A stretch of 64,000 nucleotides of DNA from Oreohelix idahoensis (lineage: Eukaryota; Mollusca; Gastropoda; Stylommatophora; Oreohelicidae). The stretch is taken from positions 30,887-94,886 of the forward strand of contig JAMPIV010000282.1 in NCBI GenBank assembly GCA_024509875.1, read 5' to 3'. The notes beneath the pieces were generated by a model. That model did not search any database and was not told where the DNA came from. It saw only the letters and a program-made list of their open reading frames with translations. The translations under genes were made by a program, and so were the position numbers. Below are positions 34,973 through 47,682 of this stretch, one piece after another (the first letter of the stretch is position 1; every line of letters begins with the position of its first letter).

Positions 34973-36292
34973 AGAACCATGTCTATTTTAAGGATAATGT
35001 GATTTTGATCGCCAATTTTGTTTATTATTATTTCCTTGATTATATCTAAAATTATTGTTACCAAAGTCTCGAGCCCTGTGAGATTGGCCCCAAGAAACAT
35101 TAAATGGAGAAGATTGCTGGTATTGCTTCCCCTTGTGAAAATTACCGTGGTTGAAATTATCATTACTTCCCTTATTAAAGGATCTATCGTTACTCAATGA
35201 ACGATGGCGTGGAAAGTTATTACGTTGCATTGCAAAAGCAACAGGTAAACTCATCTTTAATCTGGGCATTGCTAATATCCATGTTAGGATGAGCGGTGCA
35301 GAAATTTTTGACATTTTCTTCCATTTCTTTCATATTAGAAGGCTTACGCTCATGTAAAAATGAAAGGAATGCAGGATTCACTGACGATAAATCTTTATCG
35401 CGTAGCAATAAATAGAAAAGACCGTCATAAGATTTTTCTACCTTGGACAATTCGATCCATCTTTCCAAGGTTAAGCGTATTTGAGATAGAAAATCACTAA
35501 AGTTCTTTCCTGATTGTGGTAAAATAGTTTTAAAACGTAATCTGTATTCATTTTCCGACATCTGATACTTCTTAAGAAGAGCGGCTCTAAGAGCGTCATA
35601 ATCATTTTTATCATTAACACTAGTTGTATGATCGACCGCCATAGCATCGCCTGTAAGTAGTCTGGATAAATGTGTGCAATATTGTGTTTTATCCAAGTTA
35701 TAAGACTTATATGTGGCCTCAAACCTGTAAAGAAAGAATATTACATCGTCGGATGGTGGATTAAATTTAGGCAATTTTAGGTTAACTTCCCTAAAATTAT
35801 CATGTCTAGATGAAGACTGCCTTCATGAGTTTTCTGAGAATTAGCTTCCTGAGCTAATCTAAATTGTTCAAATTCCATTTCCTTAATTTTTTGGTCATGT
35901 TGAACCTGAAGCTGATATTTTCTTGTATTTTCTTCAGCTATCAATCTCCTCTCTTCCATTTCCTTTTGTTTACTTTCCATTTCAATTTTAAGTTGCCTTT
36001 CTTTTTCAGCAGCTTTTCTCTCGTTTTCTGCAGCCTCAAATCTCCTTTTTTTCTCATTTTCTTCAGCCTCCATATGAAGTCTTTTGTCTTCTGCCTCAAT
36101 CTTAAGTCTCTTCTGTTCCACCTCTACTCTCTTCTGTTCTGCCTCAAACTTTAAATTTTCTAGTCTTAGAGTTTCTAACTTCTGAGACTTTTCATATTCC
36201 GTAAGTGCGAATGCTTTTACCTCTTCAGGAGTCATCTGAAGGGCTTTCGCTTGTTTAATGAAATAATCTAGTGAATACATTATGATCACCAA
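34973..36292 (-). pseudogene. Element A gag
   Basis: Start Met at 36292. The N-terminal ~170 residues (35777-36292) are a long coiled coil with repeats such as E-A-E-Q-K-R-V-E-V-E. A frameshift at about 35776 leads to the capsid region (35220-35774): F-L-Y-R-F-E, S-G-K-N-F-S-D-F-L, R-W-I-E-L-S-K, L-L-L-R-D-K and F-L-H-E-R-K-P. A second frameshift near 35225 leads to the N/F/R-rich tail (34988-35314). One stop then precedes the protease frame. The capsid C-terminal half resembles that of B, C and D and the SCAN fold. No CCHC knuckle is seen. Confidence 0.85.
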
Positions 36293-37289
36293 GTAGTTAC
36301 TATACTTTTTTCTTCGTAAATATTAATTAATTAATGTCCAATAATTTTTTCTAATCACTCTAAGAAGTGTTACTCGTTCATGTCCCAGAACGGTATATAA
36401 TATCAGGTAATTATCAATATATCAATAATCAAGAAAATAATTTATGTAATGCAATAATATGATAAGACAAAAGCAATAGACAATTACGACAATAGTGACA
36501 AGACAAGATAGTTAATGATAAATGAAAACAATCGCAGAAATAAAAAAAATTAGAATGGAAAAAATAAGAAATAATTTTGCAAAAAGTGCAATGATAACTG
36601 CGATAAACAATTAAACAAGACAATTGACAACACAGTGTATAAACATAGGTTTGTAAAAAACTAAACGATAGTAAGGTGAGACTGGACGAATGATACAAAC
36701 AAAATACATCATAAAACTAAAGTACGGATAAAAAATTACTACGAAAACTACAATGAAACTGGACGTCACAACTACACAGTCAGGTGTCACAGACCACCAG
36801 ACACAGTGGATCTAGAATCCTTCGACACACATGTGTCGGAACATTCCACTGCGGGAAGTTTGCAAATAAATCTAAAGAACAATTTTGAAGGACCTGTGGT
36901 GAAACTGGTGTGTTCCCTTCATAATTCACCTACCCAACCTCCCGTAAAAAACATAGGACATACAACAAACAACATGAATGAATAATACGTGGACATAACC
37001 ATAGGGAGAGGCACAGCTACACGTAAAACAGTGTGATAACAACACGACGTTTTTACTTATCTCGACCGAGAAGAATAATATGTCTCGTATCCGTAGGTGT
37101 ACGTATGAGCTTTGTATTCAAAAATGAGGACCGGATGTTGAGGTCCAACGTTGTCCTTGACCTTTCGTCAACCGTCGTCCGGAATTCATGTTCGTATAGA
37201 AACTCAAAGTAAATCAGCTGCTGAAGAACTTGATGAGGTCGTTCCCTTCTTGAATCTGGTAAAATTCAAACCACACTTGGCCGCCATGC
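36293..37289 (-). other. Element A 5' untranslated region and primer-binding site
   Basis: About 1 kb, AT-rich. Beside the LTR the coding strand reads GCA then TGGCGGCCAAG (about 37276-37286), a candidate primer-binding site like those of B and C. Confidence 0.6.
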
Positions 37290-38457
37290 TGTAGGAGGCG
37301 TTTTCACTCTGTAGGATCTGTAGGTGTCAGTATTCCTCAACAGTTGAGTTACTGACTATGATGACCCATAGTACGCGAATGTTGAAAGTTAAATTGAGAC
37401 AATCAGTCAAAAATGGCAACTCCAACAAAAGGGGCACGTTAAACATGCCAATACTGTAGTATCCAACTCGCTGGCGTAAAGTTCATTTAATTTTATTGAC
37501 GTAGCACGGTTGAGACGAGACAAGGTTGTTGAAGAATAACGGTTAACATACAACAGGACGGTGAATAGCACAGTGTTCATTTAAATCATACAATTAGTCA
37601 GTTCCTCACAAAAATCCTTTCAGTAAGTTATGACTGAGCATATTGAATCATAGGAGTACATACATATCATGAAGTCATTATATCATAAGGAGACTTTCAA
37701 TCTTTCAGTTGACCTTGACAATGGAGTGAGATCCATGTTATATTTTCCTACATCTGAGGTCTCTCGAATAAGTACGTTCCTAACTTTATTGGCCTCACAA
37801 TTAAGCATCATAGGATAATTAAAATATATGTCAATTAACGATAATCTTGACGCAAGACGAATAATGATATATATTTTGATTCACCTCTGTAATATGCCGA
37901 CACTTCCAATTCGGCTACGTTAGATGAGTAATAGCGCAGAGTTCATACAATATAGTTGTAGGGTTCATCTTTAGAACACCTTAACAAGCTTCCTATCCAC
38001 TGACGCTGTGACTATGATCCTTTCTGGTACCATGTCGTCTGAATACCAGTTGGAGGTCACACGAAAAAAGGCGTGATAATACATATTAATAATAATTGAT
38101 TATAAATTGAATTACCTGGCTTGAATGATTGAAAAAGGCTATGACTTCGCTGCAGGGAGCCAGCCATCAAGCACATAATCATAAGTTCGCCTCAAGGACT
38201 CACAGACATCAGACTCTCCGTCTGGGAAAATAAACTCTACCATCCACCATGAAGGATATACGTCATCTGCTTCTCTGACAACAAAACGCGCTAATTTACC
38301 AATATCAAAAAATGTGCGTTCTCGTGCGCAATAAACTATAGTACTCACAACTGAGTTGGTGTGTACATATTTATAACAGTGGCAGGACTACAGATCAATA
38401 AGATCTGAGACTACTATATCTGTTAAAGCCTGTTACGGACATAAAATGTACGCAACA
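37290..38457 (-). repeat. Element A 5' LTR
   Basis: About 1.17 kb, TG...CA, uninterrupted. Its right edge is followed by ATAAC (38458-38462), duplicated at 8949-8953. Confidence 0.92.
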
Positions 38458-38462
38458 ATAAC

Positions 38463-38635
38463 TCATTAACTGCATTGCTTTTTTTAAAAGTATGGTGGAA
38501 TATATGTATATGTGTTTGTGTGTGTGTTTGTGTATACACGATAATGAGTAAGGGGGTGTTAAAAGGGTGCGCTGGCTTTTTAAAATATTAGTTGTCAAAA
38601 GGGGGCGTTGCTACTATCAGGGTTGAGAAACACTG
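38463..38635 (+). other. hAT right terminal region
   Basis: Remainder of the hAT to the right of element A. It ends AAAAGGGGGCG...GGTTGAGAAACACTG, mirroring the left terminal region (...TGGGGGGCG near 6798). It is followed by the 8-bp duplication CTGTAGAG. Confidence 0.85.
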
Positions 38636-38650
38636 CTGTAGAGCAACTTT

Positions 38651-38855
38651 GGGCAACTACGACAGTAGTTTTCGCCAGGAATAGCCTATAAGATATTAGA
38701 TAGAAGGTCTCTAGAAATTGGCTCGTTAAGAAAGAATAAAGACCTATTCGAGATAGGGACAAGAAGAAAGGAATGCGAATGCTTTCTACTGGACAGTGTT
38801 TTCTAGTTAATTCTGGAAAGAGTTCTATTTCCCCACGACCTTAGCTTCTGCCCTT
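38651..38855 (-). repeat. repeat X copy 1, 5' side of LINE1 insertion
   Basis: The minus strand matches plus 43918-44096, with indels (GTCGTGGGGAAA, CTTTCCAGAATTAAC, CTTCTTGTCCCTATCTCG). It starts with the LINE1 target duplication GGGCAACTAC. The function of X is unknown. One frame is open in both copies but resembles no protein I know. Confidence 0.75.
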
Positions 38856-40676
<1,821 letters not shown>

Positions 40677-41225
40677 TTAATCTTTTTTCTCATCTTCCTG
40701 TTTCTTTCCTGTTTCCGCCATTTTCTCTACTTGCTTGTGCTCTCCTTCCTGCCTTGTAGGATGCCGGCTTGAAAAATGCGCTTGTACTTTATTTTTCCCT
40801 TGGAAATAGTCAACTTTGAACGTGTAAGGTTGTAGAACAAGCGACCATCTCATCAGTCTAGCATTCAAATTCTTTGAATTGGAGAGAAAGGTTAGTGGTT
40901 GGTGATCACTCTGGATCCTAAATTTCCTTCTCTACAGGTATGCTTGAAATTGTTGAATTCCCCAGACAAGGGACAAACATTCCTGTTCGATTATGGAATA
41001 GTTTTGTACTGCTCGGTTTCACTTCCGACTTGCGTATGCGACAGGAAATAGATTTGGTGGGTTTCTTTCATCTGGCTGTAATAATGTAGCCCCGATTCCA
41101 ACGTTACTCTCATCTGTGCGCAAGATGAATTTTCGAGTTAAATCCGGGAGACGTAAAATGAGTTTTGCGGTGAGTTTCTCTTTTAAGAGTGCATATGCAT
41201 GTTCACATTCTGTTGACAATGTCAC
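40677..41225 (-). pseudogene. Element H RNase H remnant
   Basis: 41019-41225 carries F-I-L-R-T-D-E-S-N-V-G-I-G-A, with the first RNase H Asp, and P-V-A-Y-A-S-R-K. 40677-40868 carries R-W-S-L-V-L-Q-P-Y and a degenerate version of the terminal D-x-L-S-R motif (A-H-F-S-S-R-H-P). The part between, with the catalytic Glu, is damaged. Confidence 0.78.
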
Positions 41226-41489
41226 TTAATCCGTGTTCCCTGTCTAGGTTAGCGATGTAAGCTTCACACAGTTGTTGTTGTTGTTGTTTTGATGAATTGA
41301 TGGGTGGAGATCGGGCACTCAACATCTGATCATTGTTGCGTCTTCTCGTTCCATCTTGTTCTACCCTGTTCAACCTGAAAGTTGGTTATAATTGGGGTAT
41401 TTAGTGTCATTTTATTTACTAATTTTGTATTCAATTTAAATAACTGTTGTCTTTTGCAGTTGCTGATTTTTATTTATATTATTATTTGT
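41226..41489. other. insertion or decayed RT thumb in element H
   Basis: Coding similarity to gypsy RT is not visible here. A (GTT)n run lies at about 41272-41297. It may be an inserted fragment whose ends I cannot define. Confidence 0.3.
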
Positions 41490-41944
41490 CAATTTTACAA
41501 GGATAACGCTGATAAATGTTCCTCAAATGATTCATGGCTACAAAGATATCATCCATACAATTACTGATAGCGGGATGATTCAGAGGGTCTAATAACTTTC
41601 ACATCATCCTTGTGAAGATTCAGGCGCGTTGTTTAGCCGAAATGGCATCACATTGAATTCAAAATGTCCATTTGGAGTGCTGAAGGCTAACAAGTGCTGT
41701 ACCTCAGCTTTCACCGGTATTTAATAATACCTTTACTGAGGTCTATTTTGGAGAAATAGCGAACCCTGCTCAGCTTGGTATATAGCTGGTTCTGATCCTG
41801 CAACGGTTCCTTTTGGAACTGGGTAACCACAATTATCTGTCGGTAGTCGATGCAGAGGCGGTGTTCTCCACTGGGTTTACGTAACAGCTCTACACTCGCA
41901 CTGTAAGGGGATTCCGACTTCAAAATTATGCTTTCCTTAAGCAA
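41490..41944 (-). pseudogene. Element H reverse transcriptase remnant
   Basis: 41711-41944 encodes R-L-C-I-D-Y-R-Q, then Y-F-S-K-I-D-L-S-K-G. A frameshift leads to L-A-F-S-T-P-N-G-H-F-E-F-N-V-M-P-F-R-L (about 41620-41685). Another leads to C-M-D-D-I-F-V-A, the degenerate form of the catalytic Y-M-D-D box, at about 41530-41555. Confidence 0.78.
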
Positions 41945-42618
41945 ATAATCAATTTCTTGCTTTAATGCCGTTGCCTTGGCATACGGAATCGGATAGGTTC
42001 TCGTACTGGTGTAGAATCCGTGACCTCCATTTCAAACTCCGTCAGGTTTGTCCGGCCAGGTTTGTCTGTGAGGGAGTCCGGGTGGTTTTCCATCAATCTC
42101 CTCACTTTTTCCTGCTGGGCTTCCGTTAGAGTAGAGCTGATCTTCACATCTAAATGCGATTAACCCTGTATCACCGGGTACTCTACGGATGACAAAGGCT
42201 CTTCTTCCATTTGCGTAGCAATGACCATAGTCATGAGGTGCGTTGGTTTGGCCGGGGCTCGCTCGTAAAACTTCTTAAGCAGATTTAAGTGATAAATGTT
42301 ATGCTTTCCGTTCACGGCGATTTTATAGTTGATGCGAGAAATCGTTTCAACAACTTGGTACGGCCCCCTGCAGCCGATCTGCAACATATTACTGCTACTC
42401 GGCAGAAGAAGTAACACCTTCTCTCCTACCACTAGTTCACGATACTTCGCATTCCGATTGTAAAATTTGGCCTTTTTCCGCCTAGCCTCCCGTACTTTCG
42501 CTGTGGCGTATTCCCAGCCAGTCTTCAGACGTTGTTTCAAGTCTGTGACGTACTGGAAGGCTGATGTGACAGTGTCGTCTGCCTTGGCATCTGTCCAAGT
42601 TCTTAATAAGGCTTCCAA
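41945..42618 (-). pseudogene. Element H GPY/F module and pre-RT region
   Basis: 42160-42618 carries V-V-G-E-K-V-L-L-L-L-P and C-R-G-P-Y-Q-V-V, the GPY/F module usually C-terminal to integrase. 41962-42147 carries the pre-RT segment (D-K-P-G-R-T-N-L, then P-V-R-E-P-I-R). As in A-D, this module sits between integrase and RT. Confidence 0.82.
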
Positions 42619-42636
42619 CGGACCTTTAATAGGTTG

Positions 42637-42772
42637 TCATCTCATCTCATCCCATAATCGGAACCTCTTCTACCCCATAAAACGAGGTGTAGTGGGGACC
42701 CAAAGAGCACAACGCTCCCTTGCAAAACATATAATCAAAGTGTCTGTCAAACATTTGATTAGCCCACTGTGC
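42637..42772 (-). mobile_element. 136-bp SINE-like insertion
   Basis: Flanked by perfect 13-bp duplications CCTTTAATAGGTT at 42624-42636 and 42773-42785. It sits in the middle of the element H frame, and coding similarity is continuous across it when one duplication copy is ignored. On the minus strand it ends in GGGATGAGATGAGATGAC, a (GATGA)n-like tail. The length, long target duplication and simple-repeat tail fit a short retroposon mobilised by a LINE. No tRNA-derived head is obvious. Confidence 0.75.
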
Positions 42773-42785
42773 CCTTTAATAGGTT

Positions 42786-43523
42786 TTCCGTAGAGTAATG
42801 TGGCCGACGGGACTCCCGTTTACGCATGCGGTACTTCCCTATAAGCAAATAATGCGGCAGGAAGATACTGATCCCAAGTTTCTGGCTTCTCCTGTGCCAA
42901 CTTCCGAAGAATAGAGGTGAGCGTCCCGAAAAACCACTCTTCTTGCCCGTTACTCTGAGGATGATATGGCGAAGTATGAATATGTCTAGTCTTGAATATT
43001 CTAAGCACCTCCTCTGTCAACTTGCCTCGAAATTGTGACCCTTGTCTGTGAGAATTTCATGCGGGAAGCCCAATTTAGTAAAGATATTCAGTAAAGCGTC
43101 AGCTACATGCATTGAGTCGCATGCTGGCATGGCTATGGCTTCGTCCCACACGGAACATTTGTCCACTAAGGTAATGATATGGGAGTTCCTCTTCTTAGTT
43201 CTCAGCAGAGGTCCAATTATATCAAGGGCCACTCTTTAAAATGGGGTGTCCAGGATTGGCATCTCCCCAAGGGTCACGGGTGCCGTCCAGTGTTTTGGTG
43301 CAACTTTCTGGCACTGAGGACAAGACTTGACGAAACGTTCAATGTCGCCGGTGATCCCTGGCCAATAATAGTGGCAGGCGATCCTTTGAGTCGTGGCGCT
43401 CATTCCCATGTGTCCACTAAATGGAATAGAGTGGCCCATCTCAAGCACCTGGTTCCTATAGGTAACAGGAACTACTAAATGGTTGTGTTCCTCTCCTTCG
43501 TTTCCAGCTCGGCGATACATCAA
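42786..43523 (-). pseudogene. Element H integrase
   Basis: Zinc finger H-S-I-P-F-S-G-H...C-P-Q-C-Q-K at 43236-43523. Catalytic Asp in A-L-D-I-I-G-P (near 43225) and L-T-D-K-G-H (near 43035). Catalytic Glu in S-N-G-Q-E-E-W-F-F-G-T-L (near 42950). The stretch ends in L-P-A-A-L-F-A-Y-R-E-V. Frameshifts lie near 43235 and 43020, and a stop just after R-E-V-P-H-A. All three acidic residues are still present. Confidence 0.85.
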
Positions 43524-43904
43524 TACATTCTTTACTAAACTTCTTTACTAAAGAAGGTTAGTAGTTCTTATACAGATTATTAATACTTTTTCTTATTATT
43601 CATTTATTTTAACCTCACAGCTAAATGTGCAAAAGATAGAGTTTCAATTAATTATCCTAGTACATGACTAAATAAAATCAGAAGATTTTCCTCAAAGATG
43701 ATAGCCTGATAGGAAATACTTAATAGTTCATACTTCACCTCCATCTAGCTTGTTGAATCATCATCATTGTCTTCCATATGCATACACTCTCATGCACAAT
43801 ATATTTAACATCATTATAATCGAACATGAAGATTAAGAGTGAGATGTAGAATAAATGAAAGTTATCCAGTATATATTAAGTGTGAAAACTTACGAAGAAT
43901 TGTG
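43524..43904. other. no recognised feature
   Basis: AT-rich DNA where gag and protease of element H would be expected. No similarity to those of A-D is seen, so H is truncated or interrupted here. Confidence 0.4.
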
Positions 43905-44164
43905 TGTGTCTTCAGTCCATCAGAAGCTAAGGTCGTGGGGAAACAGAACTCTTTCCAGAATTAACTAGAAAACGCTGTCTAGTGGAAAGCATTCGCGTTC
44001 CCTTCTTCTTGTCCCTATCTCGAATACGTCTCTATTTTTTCTTAACGAGCCAAATTCATAGGTCATTCCTGGCAAAAACTACTGTCGTAGTTGCCCCAAT
44101 ACTCACCACAGGACACTCAGTGAAAATATTGAGACTGCACCAAAAACATGCAACACTAGAGAAA
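43905..44164 (+). repeat. repeat X copy 2 (uninterrupted)
   Basis: Matches the split copy 38855-38651 plus 3797-3764 in reverse orientation. It contains the empty form of the LINE1 target, with a single GTAGTTGCCC at 44087-44096. The frame at 43982-44167 is open but has no recognised domain. Confidence 0.75.
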
Positions 44165-45115
44165 TGAATGAGAGTATAAAGAAAGTCCTTGGTCCCTCCA
44201 AAAAATAAAACGGCACCACTCAAAACCATCAGCGGAGAGAAACTAACCGATAAAGGTAAACAGATTGAGAGGTGGGTCGAGCACTACTCTGAACTTTACG
44301 CTAGAGAAAATACCGTCATGTCTGCAGCCCTTGACGCTGTTAAATTCATTCCAGCTGTGAAGGGGTTGGATGCTGAACCAACATTTGGAAGAATTCGGCA
44401 CGGCCATTGGTAGCTTGGCTTCTGGCAAAGCATTAGGCAAGGACAGGATTCCTCCATGTCTGATTAAAAAAACTGTGAAATGACTTTGTTGCACCCCCTG
44501 CAATAGTGCTGTGTCAGGGCTGGAAAGAGGCAACTATTACTCAATACATGAGTGATGCCAACATTGTAACGTTATATATAAAAATAAAGGAGACAGAAGT
44601 GATTGCAGCAACTAGAGAGGCATCTCTCTTTGCTAGAGTCATCTTAGTGCGACTACACAAGTTAGCTGAGCGCATATACCCAGAGTTACAGTGTGGATTC
44701 CGAGCTGGTAGATCACTAATAGCCAAAATCATTTCCCTCCAATATCAAGAGAGGAAAAGGAACCACTATACACCGCCTTTATTGACCTCATAAAAGCATT
44801 TGACCAGGTTAGCTGGGACGGACTCTTCAGAATCTTCACGAAAATAGGCTGGACATTTTGAAGACGTTCCACAAAGACGTAAATGGAACAGTCGAATACG
44901 CTGGAAACACATCGCAGGCCATTGAAATATGCAGTGGTGTTAACAAGGCTGTATTCTGGTTCCGACCCTTCTTCGGGATCTTCTGTGCCTTCCTCTTGAA
45001 ACATGCGTTCGGGGTAGCAACCAAAGGAGCATTCCTTCCCACTAAGTCAGATGGCCGATTGTTTAACCTCGCAAGACTGAAGGCAAAAAGAAAAGCGATA
45101 CGATAAAAGACTTGT
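44165..45115 (+). pseudogene. LINE-F-family fragment, decayed
   Basis: Same family as LINE F, plus strand, truncated at both ends. It begins at the K-T-A-P-L-K-T-I-S-G-E-K-L-T-D-K-G-K segment between endonuclease and RT. It passes through C-G-F-R-A-G-R-S (about 44695), K-A-F-D-Q-V (about 44800) and S-G-V-N-K-A-V-F-W (about 44940). It ends at R-L-K-A-K-R just before the catalytic F-A-D-D would be. Multiple frameshifts and the missing catalytic motif make it a dead relic. Confidence 0.82.
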
Positions 45116-47282
45116 TGTTCAACTACAGAAACAATTAGCATTCATACCCTTCGATATTTGCTGAGGGAGACTAAGCACCTATAGGTTTGCTCGAAGTGCA
45201 ATGATGTCGATTCTGGTCAACAGTAACAATAACAATTATTGTTTACAGCTCTACACAACTTTCCCGTTTTAAATTTCTGTTTATTAATATGTCTTGTATT
45301 GTTTGTCAGGTTGCTGATTGCAGATTGTAGTGTCAGTGTGTGTGGTACCTGGACTGTGAGCTGCCAACTTAGAAGTTTGGGTGTTGTAGTTCTTCTTCCC
45401 GCCCCCACCTCAAGCTGAACTATGACCTTATATTATGCAGTCAATGGATCCAATGAATCCTCCTATTACTGTGAGCCTCATTCCGACAATGCATTCCTGA
45501 CTAACGCCTACATAGACATGGGAACAACATGCGGCATACAGCTGGGTGCTTTTGTCGTAAGTAACTTTGTTATTGGCCTTATTATGCTTGTCTGCACAGT
45601 GTGTCTGTCGTATTTAACAGCAACGCCATATCCTCACATCTTGTTCTTGTGGTATTTGTCTAGGGTTTGTCATCAGTTCACTGATCTTACAATACCGTTT
45701 TAATCCTTCTGTGCTACATAAGCACTCACAGTAATAACAAACCTGTATCTCTCTGGTTGTCATGACTGTTGTTCTCAATGCTGAGTCATACAATAGGGTA
45801 ACCCTGACATGTGAGTGAAGATTCATTTTTTTTTGTATTGGTGTCGTAGATTTTATCAGATAGGTAATAGATGTTTATAGTCCTGTCTGAGCAGAGGTGA
45901 TAGTGATAACTATGTGAAAGTAAGGTGGAAGAAATAGTTTTTCTCACGTGGCGAAAGTGTAAGAGAAAGGACAGTCTCTGGGTTAAGTAATTTCTCTAAT
46001 CCAGCCTATCGGTACGACTATATTTAAATCAGACGCACTTTCTCTCCTTGTACAAAACACAAGTTAAACTGCACCCATAAGCACACAATTCTGTGACAAA
46101 TACGCACAAACGTGAAAACAAACTATGGATAACAGATAGGGTAGGGGTTGACCAACACAATAACTTAAGGTTTATTAAGTTTATTTATCACTAGAACTTT
46201 ACAACATAAATCATATACATCAATAGATCATAGTTTACAGACAAAATGAAAATTAATCAAATAGGTTCTTCCCTCTGGTAAAGGAAAAGAAAAGATCCCA
46301 ACAGAGGTTAATTGACCCACAAGATTAATTTTAACAATAAGGAGTGAAATAGTCAGTATGGAAAAAGAATAGGTTCATAAGTTAATCTATCCCGTGACTA
46401 CTTAGGTTAGTAATAACAAAAGAGAAAAGATTAATATACCGATGGTAACAATAGACATAAGTTTCTTTCTCCATTCATTCAATTCACATTCATACAGTGG
46501 CCCCTTTCAGATTTGCTTACCCAATAGTTGTCGCAGGCATTCCATGGAATTAAACATTAATAAGTAATAAGTATTCAGTGTATATTAAGTTTTGCCAAAT
46601 CTAGCCCCAGACTCGCCGTAGTTGCTGACTGCAATTTTCACGGGAGTCGCTGGAGTTGGTGATTTAATTTTTCCTGGATAAAATGCGGTATCTCTGCCTT
46701 CAGTTGGTTGGAGTAAGGCTCATACGTGGTGATCGCCGACATAGGATGAATAATACATATATATTCTGTGTTGTCTAGCCTCTGGTTGCTAAGACACTAT
46801 GTTAAGTTACACAAATGTTGCTGACAATATATTTTGAAACAGCAGGCTGATGAGATTGGTACAAATGAAATCTGGTAATAGTTCTGGTCCAGTTAATATT
46901 ACAATTAATGGTTCTATTCTGGTTTCTCTCATGTAATGAGGAAAAATGGACCGCACCTGTCACAGCAAGAAGCTCATCAATATTAAATATCTATGGATGC
47001 TTATAAGATTATAAGACTATAAGAACGCAAGTTAATATGATCGTAAGTCCTCTAGTATGTAGGTTTTGATCAGCCTAGGTTTTAGGAAAGAAAATATAAA
47101 CATTAAACCATAATATCAATATTATATCTCTACCACGTGTTAAGGTAAGATCTCTTTAACCACTCCGTTATTAATTAGATTTTTAAATCACTAATGACTA
47201 GCTTATCCTATCGCTTTTGACGCGTGATATGAACACTAGTCATTTATAAAATTACGTAAAAATGGCTAGAAGTAAATAATAT
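45116..47282. other. about 2.2 kb with no recognised feature
   Basis: AT-rich. A 93-residue plus-strand frame at 45422-45703 has one hydrophobic stretch (about residues 43-66) that could be a membrane segment. I know no homologue and regard it as probably chance. No LTR pair, terminal repeat or RNA gene is visible. Confidence 0.4.
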
Positions 47283-47599
47283 TGTTAAGAACCAGATTTA
47301 TCTTTCTCTATTAATGTCTAGGGTTATTCTCATTTTATCGTTGTAGTCAAATATTGGCTCCATAAATAAATATTACTTTATAATTTCTTTTTGTGTTTGA
47401 ATGTTTCTTTCCAACTTTTCGTTTAAATCTTGCTTTGCCATTCCAATATAATCGCTGGTATTTGAATATGTATTCGTGTCTAATACTATGTAGACCTTTC
47501 AACTTGACATAATTAATACAACTGATCAATCAGAATTCTTGTATAGATTCTTTAACGATCTTGTTTCAAAAGACTTTCTTTTATTACACACACACACAA

Positions 47600-47679
<80 letters not shown>
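47283..47679 (-). repeat. Element D 3' LTR, first part, with (AC)n/(TA)n
   Basis: Positions 47283-47600 match 63283-63600 directly with few changes. The CA-rich and (TA)n tract at about 47588-47679 is the insertion point of element C. The remainder of this LTR resumes at about 57315. Confidence 0.82.

Positions 47680-47682
<3 letters not shown>

Larger units (their letters stand above)
40677..43523 (-). mobile_element. Element H: decayed Gmr1-order Ty3/gypsy remnant
   Basis: Minus-strand pol remnant. The integrase zinc finger is at 43236-43523, the integrase core at 42820-43232, GPY/F at 42160-42618, RT at about 41490-41944 and RNase H at 40677-41225. Integrase again precedes RT. Gag, the zinc motif and protease are absent. 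LTRs are not recognisable. Many frameshifts show it is older than A-C. Its proteins are clearly diverged from A-D. Confidence 0.82.

Noticed and set aside
45422..45703. 93-residue frame with one hydrophobic stretch, considered as a small membrane protein gene
   Set aside because: Isolated, no recognisable family, no splice or promoter context. Length is within chance expectation.
47588..47680. (AC)n/(TA)n array considered as a CRISPR-like or satellite array
   Set aside because: Simple dinucleotide repeats without spacers. The window is eukaryotic.
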